Assembly (NCBI RefSeq): GCF_036013955.1
Contig: NZ_CP107903.1
Coordinates: 9,114,001-9,178,000, forward strand
Reading direction: 5' to 3'
Length of the DNA stretch: 64,000 nt
Source: Streptomyces sp. NBC_00459
GTDB taxonomy: Bacteria > Actinomycetota > Actinomycetes > Streptomycetales > Streptomycetaceae
The number at the start of each line of letters is the position of its first letter. Position 1 is the stretch's first letter. Below, piece by piece: positions 42,239-51,330 of this stretch. The position numbers were made by a program, and so were the translations under genes. The notes beneath the pieces are model-generated. The model was not told where the DNA came from, did not search any database, and saw only the letters and a program-made list of their open reading frames with translations.

Positions 42239-43186
42239 TCAGTCCCGGAGAAAGAACTGGTGCAGGTCGGCGCTCTGCTCGTACTCCTCCAGGCGCCCCT
42301 GTGTCCGCTCCGGATCGGCGTCCGTCATGGCCTGGAGCAGCGCCGCCGACAGCACCACGGGCCCGGCGTACGAGTCGAACACCAGCCGTGAGCCCGTACC
42401 GGTGGCGAAGGCGATGTCGGCCTCGTCGGCCAGCGGACCGAGGGCCAGGTCGGTGATCAGGGCCACCCGCAGCCCGGCCCGCCGGGCGACCCGCACCGCG
42501 GTGAGCGTCTCCTGCGCGTGCCGGGGCATCGAGAAGGCCAGCACCCAGGTGCCCCCGGCCTCCCGCGACTGGAGGAGCGCGTCGTAGGCGACACTGCCGC
42601 CCTGGGTCACCAGCCGGACATCGGGGTGGATACGGCGGGCGGCGTAGGCGAAGTACTCGGCCAGTGAACCGGAGATGCGCAGGCCGAGCACGGTCAGCGG
42701 AGCCGAGCGCGACAGGCTCCGGCCGACCTCGATCACCCGGTCGGGGTCGGCGAAGTCCCGCCGCAGGTTCTCCAGGTTGGCGATCTCGGCGTCCACGGCC
42801 GCCTGGAGTTCGTTGCTGCGGTTCTCCTCCGCCGTGCCCGGCGCGCTCGCGAGAGTGCTGAGCGCGATGCCCTGGAGCTTCTCGCGCAGCGCGGGGTAGC
42901 CACTGAAGCCGACTGCCGCCGCGAACCGGGTCACCGACGGCTGGCTCACGCCCACCCGGTCCGCCAGGTCCGTGATCGACAGGAACGCGGCCTCGGTGAT
43001 GTGCTCGATCAGATACTGCGCGATGCGCCGCTGCCCGGGGGAGAGCCGGGGCCCGTCGAACAACTCCCGCAGCCGGGAGGACGGCGCCGCTTCCACCTCC
43101 GGGGCCGTCTTCCCCGAGGTGATCGCGGACGCCTGGGCGCGTGCCTGCTGCGGCGATGGCACCGATGTGCCTCGTTCGTCTCCCAC
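42239..43186 (-). CDS. MurR/RpiR family transcriptional regulator (HTH and SIS domain)
   Basis: The 315-residue protein has an N-terminal RpiR helix-turn-helix (ITDLADRVGVSQPSVTRFAAAVG), followed after about 40 residues by a SIS sugar-phosphate-binding domain (LTVLGLRISGSLAEYFAYAA, ALITDLALGPLA). Such proteins sense sugar or amino-sugar phosphates. GTG at 43186 appears leaderless: TATGTT lies 8 nt upstream. It follows the membrane glycosyltransferase gene by 23 nt on the same strand; a functional link is uncertain. Confidence 0.87.
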   Translation of the reverse strand: MGDERGTSVPSPQQARAQASAITSGKTAPEVEAAPSSRLRELFDGPRLSPGQRRIAQYLIEHITEAAFLSITDLADRVGVSQPSVTRFAAAVGFSGYPALREKLQGIALSTLASAPGTAEENRSNELQAAVDAEIANLENLRRDFADPDRVIEVGRSLSRSAPLTVLGLRISGSLAEYFAYAARRIHPDVRLVTQGGSVAYDALLQSREAGGTWVLAFSMPRHAQETLTAVRVARRAGLRVALITDLALGPLADEADIAFATGTGSRLVFDSYAGPVVLSAALLQAMTDADPERTQGRLEEYEQSADLHQFFLRD

Positions 43187-43209
43187 AGCGACTCAACATA
43201 GCTCACCGT

Positions 43210-44952
43210 TCACCTGCGGAAGATCGTGATCGAGTGGCCGACCTCGTCGACCTCGTGGCTGCTGTGGATCAGTCGCGCCAGCCGCCCCCGAGCCTTGGCG
43301 ACCGACGAGTCCGACACCACCAGCAGCCCGCGCACCTTCCGTTCGGGCCGGCTGCGCGGATCGGAGGCGTGGATCCCGTAGTACGACGGCACGCCGCTGC
43401 CCTTGTAGACCAGCCAGACCCGCTGCCCGGCGTACCGGTCCCGCAACCGGTCCGCGAGCCGTCCCAGGTCCTGGCCCCAGTCGACGTTGGAGTCGTGCAG
43501 CCGCTCGTGCGTCCTCGCGGTTCCGCCGAACGCCTCGTTGGAGTACGGCAGATAGAACGGGAACGTCCGCAGTGAGCTGACCGCCACGAAAGCCAGCAGC
43601 CCCGCCGCGACGAGGGGCACCCACCGTCGCCGCAGCGCGAGCGCACCGACCGCGGCCACCGCTCCGAACATCGGCACGAAGATGGCGTACCGCACCCCGA
43701 AGTTCCGTTCCCCCTCCATGGCGGCGGCCAGCAGTACGGCCGTCGGAAGCAGCAAGTAGGGTGCCACCGGCCGGAGTTGATGGGACGTCACCAACGCGAC
43801 CGTCCCCGCTGCCCACAGCGCCAGCATGCCCAGCGGTGTCTTCACCAGGAGCGCGGCCGGCAGGTAGTACCAGAGGGAACCCGAGTAGTGCCGCCCGAAG
43901 AGGAAGCCCTCCCAGTGCGCGTTCTCCAGACCGAACTGCATCCGCATCCCGTCGCGATACGCCTCCGGGAAGGGGAGCAGACCGGCCAGCTGCCCCCGCA
44001 GCCCGTGCACCACCGGTACCTCACCGGGGGACGGCGTCCAGCGCAGCCGGGGATCGACGACGAGATACGACGCCCATACGACAGCCACCGCGACCAGCGC
44101 CACCATGGCCGCGCCCGCAACGGCCCGCCCGAGCAGTCTCCGTCGTGCTCCCGGAGTCGTCGTGCGCCGGGCCCGCCACACCGACAGCCCGGCCAGCACA
44201 AGCAGCACGGGGACGGCGGCGAGGGTGTTCATCTTGGTGGCAACGGCAGCCCCGAGCGCCGCTCCGGCGAGCGGCAGACACAGCCGGGGCCGCAGCCGCG
44301 CCCGCCACAGCAGCCACACCGACGTCAGCGTGAACCCGGCCGCCGGTACGTCGAGCGTGGCCAGCGAGCCGTGCGCGACGACGTCCGGCGAGAACGCGTA
44401 CAGGGCGAGTGCGCCCAATCCGCTCGCCGCACCGGCGAGTTCACGGCCGAAGGCGAACACCACCAGCCCGAAGAGCAGCGTCAGAACGATCACCGGCAGA
44501 CGCGCCCACAGCATCAGCCGCCAGGGGTCGTTGCCGGACTCGTAGAGCAGATGACGGCCCACGTGGCCCTGGTCGCCGTCGTGGCGCCGGTCGAAGTGCG
44601 GATCGGCCGCGGCCACCCCGGCGGCGATGATCAGCTTGCCCAGCGGCGGGTGCTCGGGGTTGAGGCGCAGACTGTGCTCGTGGAGATAGACGGCCGCCGT
44701 GCCGACGTACACGGGCTCGTCGATGGTGGGTGTCTGCTCGACCGCCGCGGTGATCATCGCCACGGCCATCTGGAGGAGCAGGGCGGCCACGGCGAGCGGG
44801 ACCAGCAGGCGCCGGTGGCGTCTCGGACGGGCGAACAGCCGCGCGTGTAAGGCCGGGGCCGTCGGCGCGGCGGGAGCGGCACCGGGGAGGACGTCCTCCG
44901 AAGCCTCGGGGGACGTCCTGGGGTCGAGAACCGTGTGCCGGTCGCGCGTCAT
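43210..44952 (-). CDS. GT-C type membrane glycosyltransferase-like protein, TTA codon
   Basis: The 580-residue protein has about ten membrane spans and the GT-C features of the PMT/ArnT group: an acidic pair in the first outer loop (TPTIDEPVYVG) and NPEHPPLGK. A soluble C-terminal part has SNVDWGQDLGRLADRL. Such enzymes use polyprenyl-phosphate sugars outside the membrane; donor and acceptor are unknown. Codon 35 is TTA (44848-44850), so it should depend on the bldA tRNA. The ATG at 44952 is 98 nt from the end of the PAP2-type gene upstream. Confidence 0.8.
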   Translation of the reverse strand: MTRDRHTVLDPRTSPEASEDVLPGAAPAAPTAPALHARLFARPRRHRRLLVPLAVAALLLQMAVAMITAAVEQTPTIDEPVYVGTAAVYLHEHSLRLNPEHPPLGKLIIAAGVAAADPHFDRRHDGDQGHVGRHLLYESGNDPWRLMLWARLPVIVLTLLFGLVVFAFGRELAGAASGLGALALYAFSPDVVAHGSLATLDVPAAGFTLTSVWLLWRARLRPRLCLPLAGAALGAAVATKMNTLAAVPVLLVLAGLSVWRARRTTTPGARRRLLGRAVAGAAMVALVAVAVVWASYLVVDPRLRWTPSPGEVPVVHGLRGQLAGLLPFPEAYRDGMRMQFGLENAHWEGFLFGRHYSGSLWYYLPAALLVKTPLGMLALWAAGTVALVTSHQLRPVAPYLLLPTAVLLAAAMEGERNFGVRYAIFVPMFGAVAAVGALALRRRWVPLVAAGLLAFVAVSSLRTFPFYLPYSNEAFGGTARTHERLHDSNVDWGQDLGRLADRLRDRYAGQRVWLVYKGSGVPSYYGIHASDPRSRPERKVRGLLVVSDSSVAKARGRLARLIHSSHEVDEVGHSITIFRR

Positions 44953-45050
44953 CGTCCGCCCCGCGGCGAAGCCGACCGCGCGGCGGCGGGAGTGATCCGG
45001 AGCCGGGCCATGGCCCTACTCTCGCATCAGCTCCCGCCCCGCAGCGTGCA

Positions 45051-47027
45051 TTACCGCTTCAGGAGTCGTACCGACAGGCCCTTCGCCGTGTAGACGGTCA
45101 CGGCGCGGAGCTTGTCCGAGTTCAACACGACACGGGCGAAGCGGCCATGGAACGCCGAAGCGGCTATGACGGGGACGACACTGCCCACGGCCGGCGGGTT
45201 CTTGGCGTCGAGGGTCAGCGACAGGACGCCGTTCTTCCCCAGTTGCACCTGGCGAGCCACCGTCACGGCCTCCTTGTGACGGTCCTTGCGCAGTGTGACG
45301 GCCAGAGTTCCCGCGTCCTGGACGTACGTGCCGTGCAGCTGCACCTGCTCGGTCACCCGCAGTGTCCCGGCCTGCACCCGGACGTCGCCGCGGCCCAGCG
45401 CCTGGGGCGAGGCCGACACGAGCGTGCCGGCCTTGAGGACCGTCCCGCCGGCGTAGGTGTTCCGGCCGGTCAGCGTGAGCTTGCCGGTGCCGGTCTTCGT
45501 GAGCCTGCCCCGGCCGTCGATGTCGTTGCGCCAGGCGTCGGCCGCACCGAAGCCGTGGGCGGCCGCGTCGAGAGTGACGGTCACGTCGGACTCGAAGGAG
45601 CCGTAACCGTCCGCCGCGGCGAACAGGTTGAGCCGCCCCCACTGCTCGAAGCCGTCGAGCAGGACGTACCCGGAGGGCAGCGCGGTCGAGCGCAGCACCG
45701 CCCGGCGCTGGTCGGCCGTCAGGTAGGGAAGCCGCGTCTCCAGCAGTACCTCGGCGCCCTTCGGCACGGTCAGCGGCGTCGAGCGGCCCTGCCGGTTCAG
45801 GACGTACGTCAGCTTGGGCGTGACCAGGGCGAGGTTCGCGGCCCGGTCGGCGTACTTGTCGTTGGCGTCGGAGTGCGCGTAGGCGAACAGCGTGTCGGCC
45901 GTCGTGCCCGTCTTGGCCTGGAAGTACTCGGCGGCCTGCTTGCGCGCGGCGGCCTTGAGCGCGGTGTTCTCCGGCTTGTACAGCACGGCCGCGGCCAGCG
46001 CGGTGGCCATGATCCGGCCGCCGATGACGTCGACCGTGGAGTGCATGCCGGACATGATCCGGGTGTGGCTCAGCTCGAAGGCTCGGGTCACGATCTCCTG
46101 GAAGCGCTCCGGGACCGCGTACGCGTACGCCAGGGCCGCCAGGTGGAAGGCGTTGGTGTGACCGCTGGGGAAACCGCCGTCCTCGGCCGGGACGTCGCTG
46201 CGCTGCCGCAGCAGCTGCGTCACGACGACGACGTCGGAGTCGTAGACCGGGTAACCGAGTCCGTCGACCTGTCCGGTGTCGACGACCTGGCTGTCCTCGT
46301 TCATCCGCCACGGGCGCGGGTACTGGAAGGCGAACTTGGCCGGGTTGCTGGAGGTGAAGTCCCCGCGCACGGTGTCGACGAGCTTGGCCACCAGACCGAG
46401 GTCCGAGTCGTACGAGCCTGCGCCCAGCGCGGAGCCCGCGGGCGCGTCGGCCGGGACGGCGTCGTTGATCTTGGCCGCCGGGATGCTGTGCGGGGCCGTG
46501 GTGATCGAGGTGACCGCCTTGGCGCCCGAGCGGTACAACTCCGCCAGCGGGCCGAGCCCGTTGATGATGGCGTAGCTCTGGTGCTGGCGGTCGTAGACGA
46601 AGGCCTCCCTCGCCTGCGCCTCCGTGCGCAGCCCCGTGAGCTGGATGCTGTACCGCACGTTGGCGCGCAGGACCGCGGGCTGCAGGGGTGTGCCCGTGTT
46701 CCAGGCGTCACCGGTCTTCCACACCTTCGCGAAGCCGCCGAGGGCGCGGATGACCGCGTTGGTCTCGGGCGTCGAGTTGGCGACGATGTTCGTGCTGTAG
46801 TCGTCGACGAACGCGAGAGGCGCGGCGGCGGTGTTCGTGTCGGCCGCCACCGCGAGAGGCGTGGTGGCGGCCTTCGCGTCGGCCGCGGTCAGCCAGCTGA
46901 CAGCGGTCGGCGCGGCGAGGATACCGGCCGACGCGCCGAGGGAGGTACGAAGGAACCCGCGTCTGTCGACCGCGAGTTCACGGCCACGGGCCGACGGGGT
47001 GGCGTGGTGCCCGGCTGCTGACGGCAT
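45051..47027 (-). CDS. Tat-exported PAP2/vanadium-haloperoxidase-like phosphatase with autotransporter-associated repeat
   Basis: The 658-residue protein starts with a Tat signal (VDRRGFLRTSLGASAGIL). The catalytic part shows the three PAP2 motifs: FAFQYPRPWR, PSGHTNAFH and SGMHSTVDVIGG. The last 220 residues are beta-rich and hold one autotransporter-associated repeat, GRLTKTGTGKLTLTGRNTY followed by AGGTVLKAGTLV. It is likely a cell-surface or secreted acid phosphatase. The ATG at 47027 follows GAGAGG; an earlier in-frame start adds a His-rich stretch that is unlikely to be coding. The gap 47028-47243 shows nothing clear. Confidence 0.85.
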   Translation of the reverse strand: MPSAAGHHATPSARGRELAVDRRGFLRTSLGASAGILAAPTAVSWLTAADAKAATTPLAVAADTNTAAAPLAFVDDYSTNIVANSTPETNAVIRALGGFAKVWKTGDAWNTGTPLQPAVLRANVRYSIQLTGLRTEAQAREAFVYDRQHQSYAIINGLGPLAELYRSGAKAVTSITTAPHSIPAAKINDAVPADAPAGSALGAGSYDSDLGLVAKLVDTVRGDFTSSNPAKFAFQYPRPWRMNEDSQVVDTGQVDGLGYPVYDSDVVVVTQLLRQRSDVPAEDGGFPSGHTNAFHLAALAYAYAVPERFQEIVTRAFELSHTRIMSGMHSTVDVIGGRIMATALAAAVLYKPENTALKAAARKQAAEYFQAKTGTTADTLFAYAHSDANDKYADRAANLALVTPKLTYVLNRQGRSTPLTVPKGAEVLLETRLPYLTADQRRAVLRSTALPSGYVLLDGFEQWGRLNLFAAADGYGSFESDVTVTLDAAAHGFGAADAWRNDIDGRGRLTKTGTGKLTLTGRNTYAGGTVLKAGTLVSASPQALGRGDVRVQAGTLRVTEQVQLHGTYVQDAGTLAVTLRKDRHKEAVTVARQVQLGKNGVLSLTLDAKNPPAVGSVVPVIAASAFHGRFARVVLNSDKLRAVTVYTAKGLSVRLLKR

Positions 47028-47243
47028 GCGATGCCTCTCTTGAGTTCTTCGGCCCTGTGGCCGGGTGACGACGTACGGACGGCGGTGCCTCAGGTGCGCA
47101 TGAGGCACATGAGGTTTACGAGGCCTGTGTGTTGTGTGTTTCCGGAGGAGGAAGCGCACACTACGAGGAGTACGAGCGAAGATCTACGGCCGGAGCATGT
47201 ACCGATGCCCATGATCCGGCGACCGTGGGACGGCCACGAACTG

Positions 47244-48152
47244 TCATGCGAGTGAACGAGCCAGTGCCACGGCCCCTTCGACCGGCGGCACCCGCGACGG
47301 CCGCAGCCGGGCGCCGGGGACGAGTATGGCAAGTGACGCCAACAAGGCGTCGTGCAGGGCTGGTTGCGCGAGCACCGTACCGCCCGAGACCACCACGTCG
47401 TCAACGGGGACCCCACGATCGGCGAGCCGCACCACGAGCGAGGCCAGGGAACGGCCTCCCTCGGCGATCACCTCACCGGCGATCCGGGAGCCACTCGCCG
47501 CGGCCTCGAACACCACGGGAGCGTGCCGTCCCCACTCGGCGGAGACATCCTTGGCGCTCTCCAACGCCGCGCCCAGCGCGGGTACTTCACTCACCCCGAA
47601 CGCGGAGATGAGCCCCTCGGCGAGCACGTCGGGCGCCTCGCCCCGGTCATGGGCGGCCCAGACGGCCCGCGCCGCCTCGCGCACGAGACCCGCGGCCCCG
47701 CCTTCGTCGCCGAGGACCGCGCCCCAGCCGCCGACCTGTACGAGAGTGCCGTCGGGGCGCCGTCCCACGGCCACCGAGCCGGTGCCGGCGACCAGCCCGA
47801 CACCCTTGTCCAGCCCCGCAGCGGGGACCAGCAGTTCGGCGTCGCCGACCACCAGACACGGCACACCGAGACGTCCCTGGAGTACGGAGCGGATCTCCTC
47901 GCACTGCCGGGGCGTCTCACAGGCGTGGGCGCCGACGGCCACCGAGAAGGGACGGGCGTCCGCGGGCAGCGCCTCGCGGACCAGGGCGTCCAGCCAGTCG
48001 GCGGCGGCCACGGGGTCGTGCGGCCGCCAGCCGCTGCTCGGGCGGACGTGATCGGCGATCGACTCGTCCCCGGCGCGGGCGCGCAGGTGCGTCTTGGTGC
48101 CGCCCACGTCGATGCCCACGACGAGCGGGCGTGGGAAGGGGGAGTCCTGCAC
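47244..48152 (-). CDS. BadF/BadG-type ATPase, N-acetylglucosamine-kinase-like
   Basis: The 302-residue protein belongs to the sugar-kinase/actin fold with phosphate loop VVGIDVGGTKTHLRA, second loop VAGTGSVAVG and GGWGAVLGDEGG. These are the marks of the BadF family members that phosphorylate N-acetylglucosamine and related amino sugars. GTG at 48152 follows AGAGGA. It is divergent to a ROK regulator and near a sugar ABC operon with lyase-like enzymes, so phosphorylation of an imported amino sugar is a reasonable role, not proven. Confidence 0.8.
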   Translation of the reverse strand: MQDSPFPRPLVVGIDVGGTKTHLRARAGDESIADHVRPSSGWRPHDPVAAADWLDALVREALPADARPFSVAVGAHACETPRQCEEIRSVLQGRLGVPCLVVGDAELLVPAAGLDKGVGLVAGTGSVAVGRRPDGTLVQVGGWGAVLGDEGGAAGLVREAARAVWAAHDRGEAPDVLAEGLISAFGVSEVPALGAALESAKDVSAEWGRHAPVVFEAAASGSRIAGEVIAEGGRSLASLVVRLADRGVPVDDVVVSGGTVLAQPALHDALLASLAILVPGARLRPSRVPPVEGAVALARSLA

Positions 48153-48289
48153 GGATCCTCTTTCGTCGTTGCGCTGTGGCGCGACGGTGGGCGAACCGTG
48201 CCTGGAGCAGGGAAAACCTGTTGTGCAGAAGAGCTAGGGAAGCCCCGGGACGGGCCTCTGAGCGGACACGGCAGGCGAGTACCGTGACA

Positions 48290-48313
48290 TTCGTTAGGAA
48301 GTTAACTAACGAA
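48290..48313. promoter_or_regulatory. Perfect inverted repeat in the divergent kinase/ROK spacer
   Basis: TTCGTTAG and CTAACGAA, separated by GAAGTTAA, form a 24-bp operator-like element. The TTAGGAAGTTAACTAA core resembles sites bound by Streptomyces ROK repressors as I know them. The rest of the 316-nt gap 48153-48468 shows no gene. Confidence 0.65.
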
Positions 48314-48468
48314 GTACAGTGCGTGTCAAGAGGTATCGCGGACTCGACCGCGGCGGTGGCCCGACCGGGCCGGAACGCGGCGGGAAACCGCGATACCAGG
48401 GCGTCCCATCGCCGCATCCCACGACATCGAGCCAACGGGGGAGCGCGGCCTTCGACCTTGGGGAGACT

Positions 48469-49611
48469 GTGGAACACGACGTGGCGAAGGCCCCCCGCCT
48501 GACCGAGAGCGCGAGCGCGGTGTTCGCCGTGCTGGCCGGGGCGGGCACGGCCACCCGGCCCCAGCTCGCGAGTCTGGCGGGCCTGTCGAAGCCGACAGTG
48601 TCCTCCGCCGTGGCGGAGCTGGAGAACGCCGGGCTCGCCGCCCACTCGGGCATCGCCTCCGGCGGCACGGGCCGCTCCGCCGCCGTGTACGGACTCGGCC
48701 CCGCGGCCGGCTCCGTGCTCGCCGTCGACCTCGGTCCCGCCCTGACCCGGGTGCGCGGCTGCGCCCTGGACGGCACCCTGCTCGCCGAGGCCACCGGCTC
48801 CCGCGAGGAGCCCGCCGACGTGGTGCGCGAAGCGCTGTGCGCGCTCCCCGCCGACGCTCCGCTGCGCACCATCGTCGTGGCCGTCGGTGACGTCACCGCG
48901 CGCGCCGAGGAGGGCGCCGCGCGTCCGGCGACCGCCAAGGCGGGACCCGTCTTCGACGCGGTGGCCGTGGCGCTGCCGTCCGGAGTGCCCGTCCACCTCG
49001 AGAACAACGTCAACTGCGCCGCGCTCGCCGAACTGCACGAGGGCGCGGCGCGCGGCCGGCACACCTTCGGCTATCTGCGGATCGGTGTCGGTATCGGTCT
49101 CGGCATCGTCGTGGGCGGCCATGTGCTGGCCGGGGCCAACGGGGCGGCCGGAGAGCTGGCCCGGCTGCCCTACCCCTGGGACGACGACCTGGAGCCCCGC
49201 CACGAGGCCCTGGAGGAGTACATCGGCGCCCGCTCCCTGCTGCGCCGGGCCGCCGAGGCCTGGCCGGAATCCGATGGCCTGTGCCCCCGTACCGCCGAGC
49301 AGCTGTTCTCGCTGGCCGGACAGGGCGGCGCCACGGCCCGCGCGATCGTCGACCGGCACGCGGTGGACGTGGGCCGGCTGGCCGCCGCCGTGACCGCCGT
49401 ACTGGACCCCGGGCTGCTCGTCCTGGGCGGCAGTACGGGCGCGTTTCCGCAGCTCCTGCCCGGTGTGCGGGCCGAGCTGGAGCGGCTGAGCTGGCCCACC
49501 GAGGTGGTCAGCAGCCAGGTCGGTGATCTCGGCACCGTCGTGGGTGCGGCGCGGCTCGCGGTCGCCAGAGGAGTCCAAACCGTGACCGAGGCGGCGGGGA
49601 AGAAGGATTGA
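48469..49611 (+). CDS. ROK family transcriptional regulator
   Basis: The 380-residue protein has a winged helix-turn-helix (ATRPQLASLAGLSKPTVSSAV) followed by a ROK domain with VLAVDLGPALTRVRG, ENNVNCAALAELHEG and IGVGIGLGIVVGG. The zinc-ligand Cys cluster is lacking here too. GTG at 48469 follows GGGGAG by 5 nt; an upstream in-frame start at 48319 would add an unlikely basic tail. It lies between the kinase gene and the ABC/heparinase operon and probably represses one or both through the palindrome at 48290. Confidence 0.86.
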   Translation: MEHDVAKAPRLTESASAVFAVLAGAGTATRPQLASLAGLSKPTVSSAVAELENAGLAAHSGIASGGTGRSAAVYGLGPAAGSVLAVDLGPALTRVRGCALDGTLLAEATGSREEPADVVREALCALPADAPLRTIVVAVGDVTARAEEGAARPATAKAGPVFDAVAVALPSGVPVHLENNVNCAALAELHEGAARGRHTFGYLRIGVGIGLGIVVGGHVLAGANGAAGELARLPYPWDDDLEPRHEALEEYIGARSLLRRAAEAWPESDGLCPRTAEQLFSLAGQGGATARAIVDRHAVDVGRLAAAVTAVLDPGLLVLGGSTGAFPQLLPGVRAELERLSWPTEVVSSQVGDLGTVVGAARLAVARGVQTVTEAAGKKD

Positions 49612-49643
49612 CGGTTTCGGACTCGGTCTGCCAATGTCCGGAC

Positions 49644-49651
49644 AAGCGCTT
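49644..49651. promoter_or_regulatory. Short LacI-type palindrome before the binding-protein gene
   Basis: AAGCGCTT is a perfect 8-bp palindrome inside ACAAGCGCTTTCTAAG, of the kind found at the centre of LacI-family operators. It is short and could be chance. The rest of 49612-49887 shows no gene and no clear promoter. Confidence 0.3.
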
Positions 49652-49887
49652 TCTAAGTCGGCCGGGACGCCGGCTTGGGGCGAGCCTCCCGCCCGTACTC
49701 GACGTACGGCAACCGCACGAGGGCGTGCCCGTGCGGTGACGGCCAGAACGGCTGGGGATCCCGCCCCGCGTGGACGACGCGGCCGGGCGAGGCTGCGCCC
49801 CCGGAAGGCAACTTTTCCTGCAAACTGCACCCGTGCCGCCTTGATCGGCGCCGTGCTCTGTCCCCTACCGAAAAAAAGGGATCGAAG

Positions 49888-51210
49888 ATGACCACTGTGG
49901 GTGTGCGGCGCTCCCGCCGACTCGGCCGCGGCGGTATGCGCCGCCTGGCTCCCCTCGCTGCCGTTGCCACGGCAGGTGCCCTGCTGCTCTCCGCCTGCGG
50001 TGGAGGGTCCGACTCGGGCGGCACGTCCAAGTCGCTGACGTTCTGGATCTCCACGGTTCCGGGACAGGACGCGGGCTGGAAGAAGGTGGTGGCGCAGTAC
50101 AAGAAGGAAACCGGCGTCGACCTCAAGCTCGTCAACATCCCCTACGACGGCTACACGACGAAGCTGCACAACGCCGCGCAGGCGAACTCCCTGCCCGACG
50201 TGGCGGCCGTGCCGGCGCTGGACCCGATCTGGTCGAACAAGCTGATCGACCTCAAGGCGATCGCCAACAACGCGACCAACAAGATCAACGCCAACTTCCT
50301 GGCGAAGGACTCGTCCGGGAAGGTGCTGGCCATCCCCTCGGACGTCACCGCGTCCGGCATGTTCATCAACAAGACGCTCTTCGAGAAGGCCGGCGTCTCC
50401 TTCCCGACCTCGCCCGCGAAGACCTGGACCTGGACCGACTTCATCAAGGCCGCTGACACGGTCCGGGAGAAGACCAAGGCCAAGTACTCCCTGACGTTCG
50501 ACCAGTCGCCGTCCAGGCTCCGCGCCATGGTCTACGAGATGGGCGGGCAGTACGTCCACGCGGACGACTCCGGCAAGTTCTCGGTGGACGAGGCGACCAA
50601 GAAGGCCGTGAACACCTTCGTCGGATGGAACGACGACAAGACCATGCCGAAGTCGGTGTGGACCAGCGGTGCCGACCCGTCCGCCATGTTCCAGAGCGGT
50701 GACGTCGTCGCCTACTGGTCCGGTGTGTGGCAGGTTCCCGCCTTCGCGGACAGCATCAAGAACTTCGAGTGGGCGAGCGTCCCGACTCCGGCGCAGCCGG
50801 TGCAGGCCAGCGACGTCAACAGCGGCGGCCTGACGGTGGGCTTCAACAACAACGCCGACGCCTCCGCCGCGGCGACGAAGTTCCTGTCGTGGCTGTACGA
50901 GCCGGCCCACTACAAGACGCTGTGCGAGGCGTCCGGGTTCCTGCCGGTCGAGAGCGGTCTGAACCCGACGTACCCCTTCAAGTCCGAGGCGGCGCAGGCG
51001 GCGTTCAAGCTCTACAACGAGTCGATCCCGCTCTACGCCCCGATCTCCGGCTACTTCAGCGGCGCGCAGACGAACTGGGTGCTGAAGGGCAAGAGCCTCA
51101 CCGAGGACCCGACCAAGACGGAACTCGGCAAGGCGATCAACGGCCAGCAGACGGCCGACAAGGCCCTGGAGAACATCGTGGCCGGCTACAACCAGCAGGT
51201 CGGCGGCTGA
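49888..51210 (+). CDS. Extracellular solute-binding lipoprotein, sugar ABC importer
   Basis: The 440-residue protein has a signal peptide with lipobox Cys (LLLSACGGG) and the group 1 sugar-binding layout (AQYKKETGVDLKLVNIPYDG, MFINKTLFEKAGV). ATG at 49888 follows AAAAAAGGG. It is the first gene of a transporter set followed by two heparinase-like genes, so its ligand is likely an oligosaccharide released from an acidic polysaccharide. No ATPase gene is linked. Confidence 0.9.
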   Translation: MTTVGVRRSRRLGRGGMRRLAPLAAVATAGALLLSACGGGSDSGGTSKSLTFWISTVPGQDAGWKKVVAQYKKETGVDLKLVNIPYDGYTTKLHNAAQANSLPDVAAVPALDPIWSNKLIDLKAIANNATNKINANFLAKDSSGKVLAIPSDVTASGMFINKTLFEKAGVSFPTSPAKTWTWTDFIKAADTVREKTKAKYSLTFDQSPSRLRAMVYEMGGQYVHADDSGKFSVDEATKKAVNTFVGWNDDKTMPKSVWTSGADPSAMFQSGDVVAYWSGVWQVPAFADSIKNFEWASVPTPAQPVQASDVNSGGLTVGFNNNADASAAATKFLSWLYEPAHYKTLCEASGFLPVESGLNPTYPFKSEAAQAAFKLYNESIPLYAPISGYFSGAQTNWVLKGKSLTEDPTKTELGKAINGQQTADKALENIVAGYNQQVGG

Positions 51211-51330
51211 TCGTAGGCCAGAGGGCGGGCGGCGGCGTCGACACGCCGCCGCCCGCCCCGAGCGCCCGCGCAATGCCGGGCTCATGGTGTGAGCCACCGG
51301 AATCCATTCCACCAGCACGGAGTCAGGAAG

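Noticed and set aside
49644..49651. AAGCGCTT as a firm LacI operator
   Set aside because: Eight bases are too few in GC-rich DNA and no LacI gene is near; kept only as a low-confidence site.
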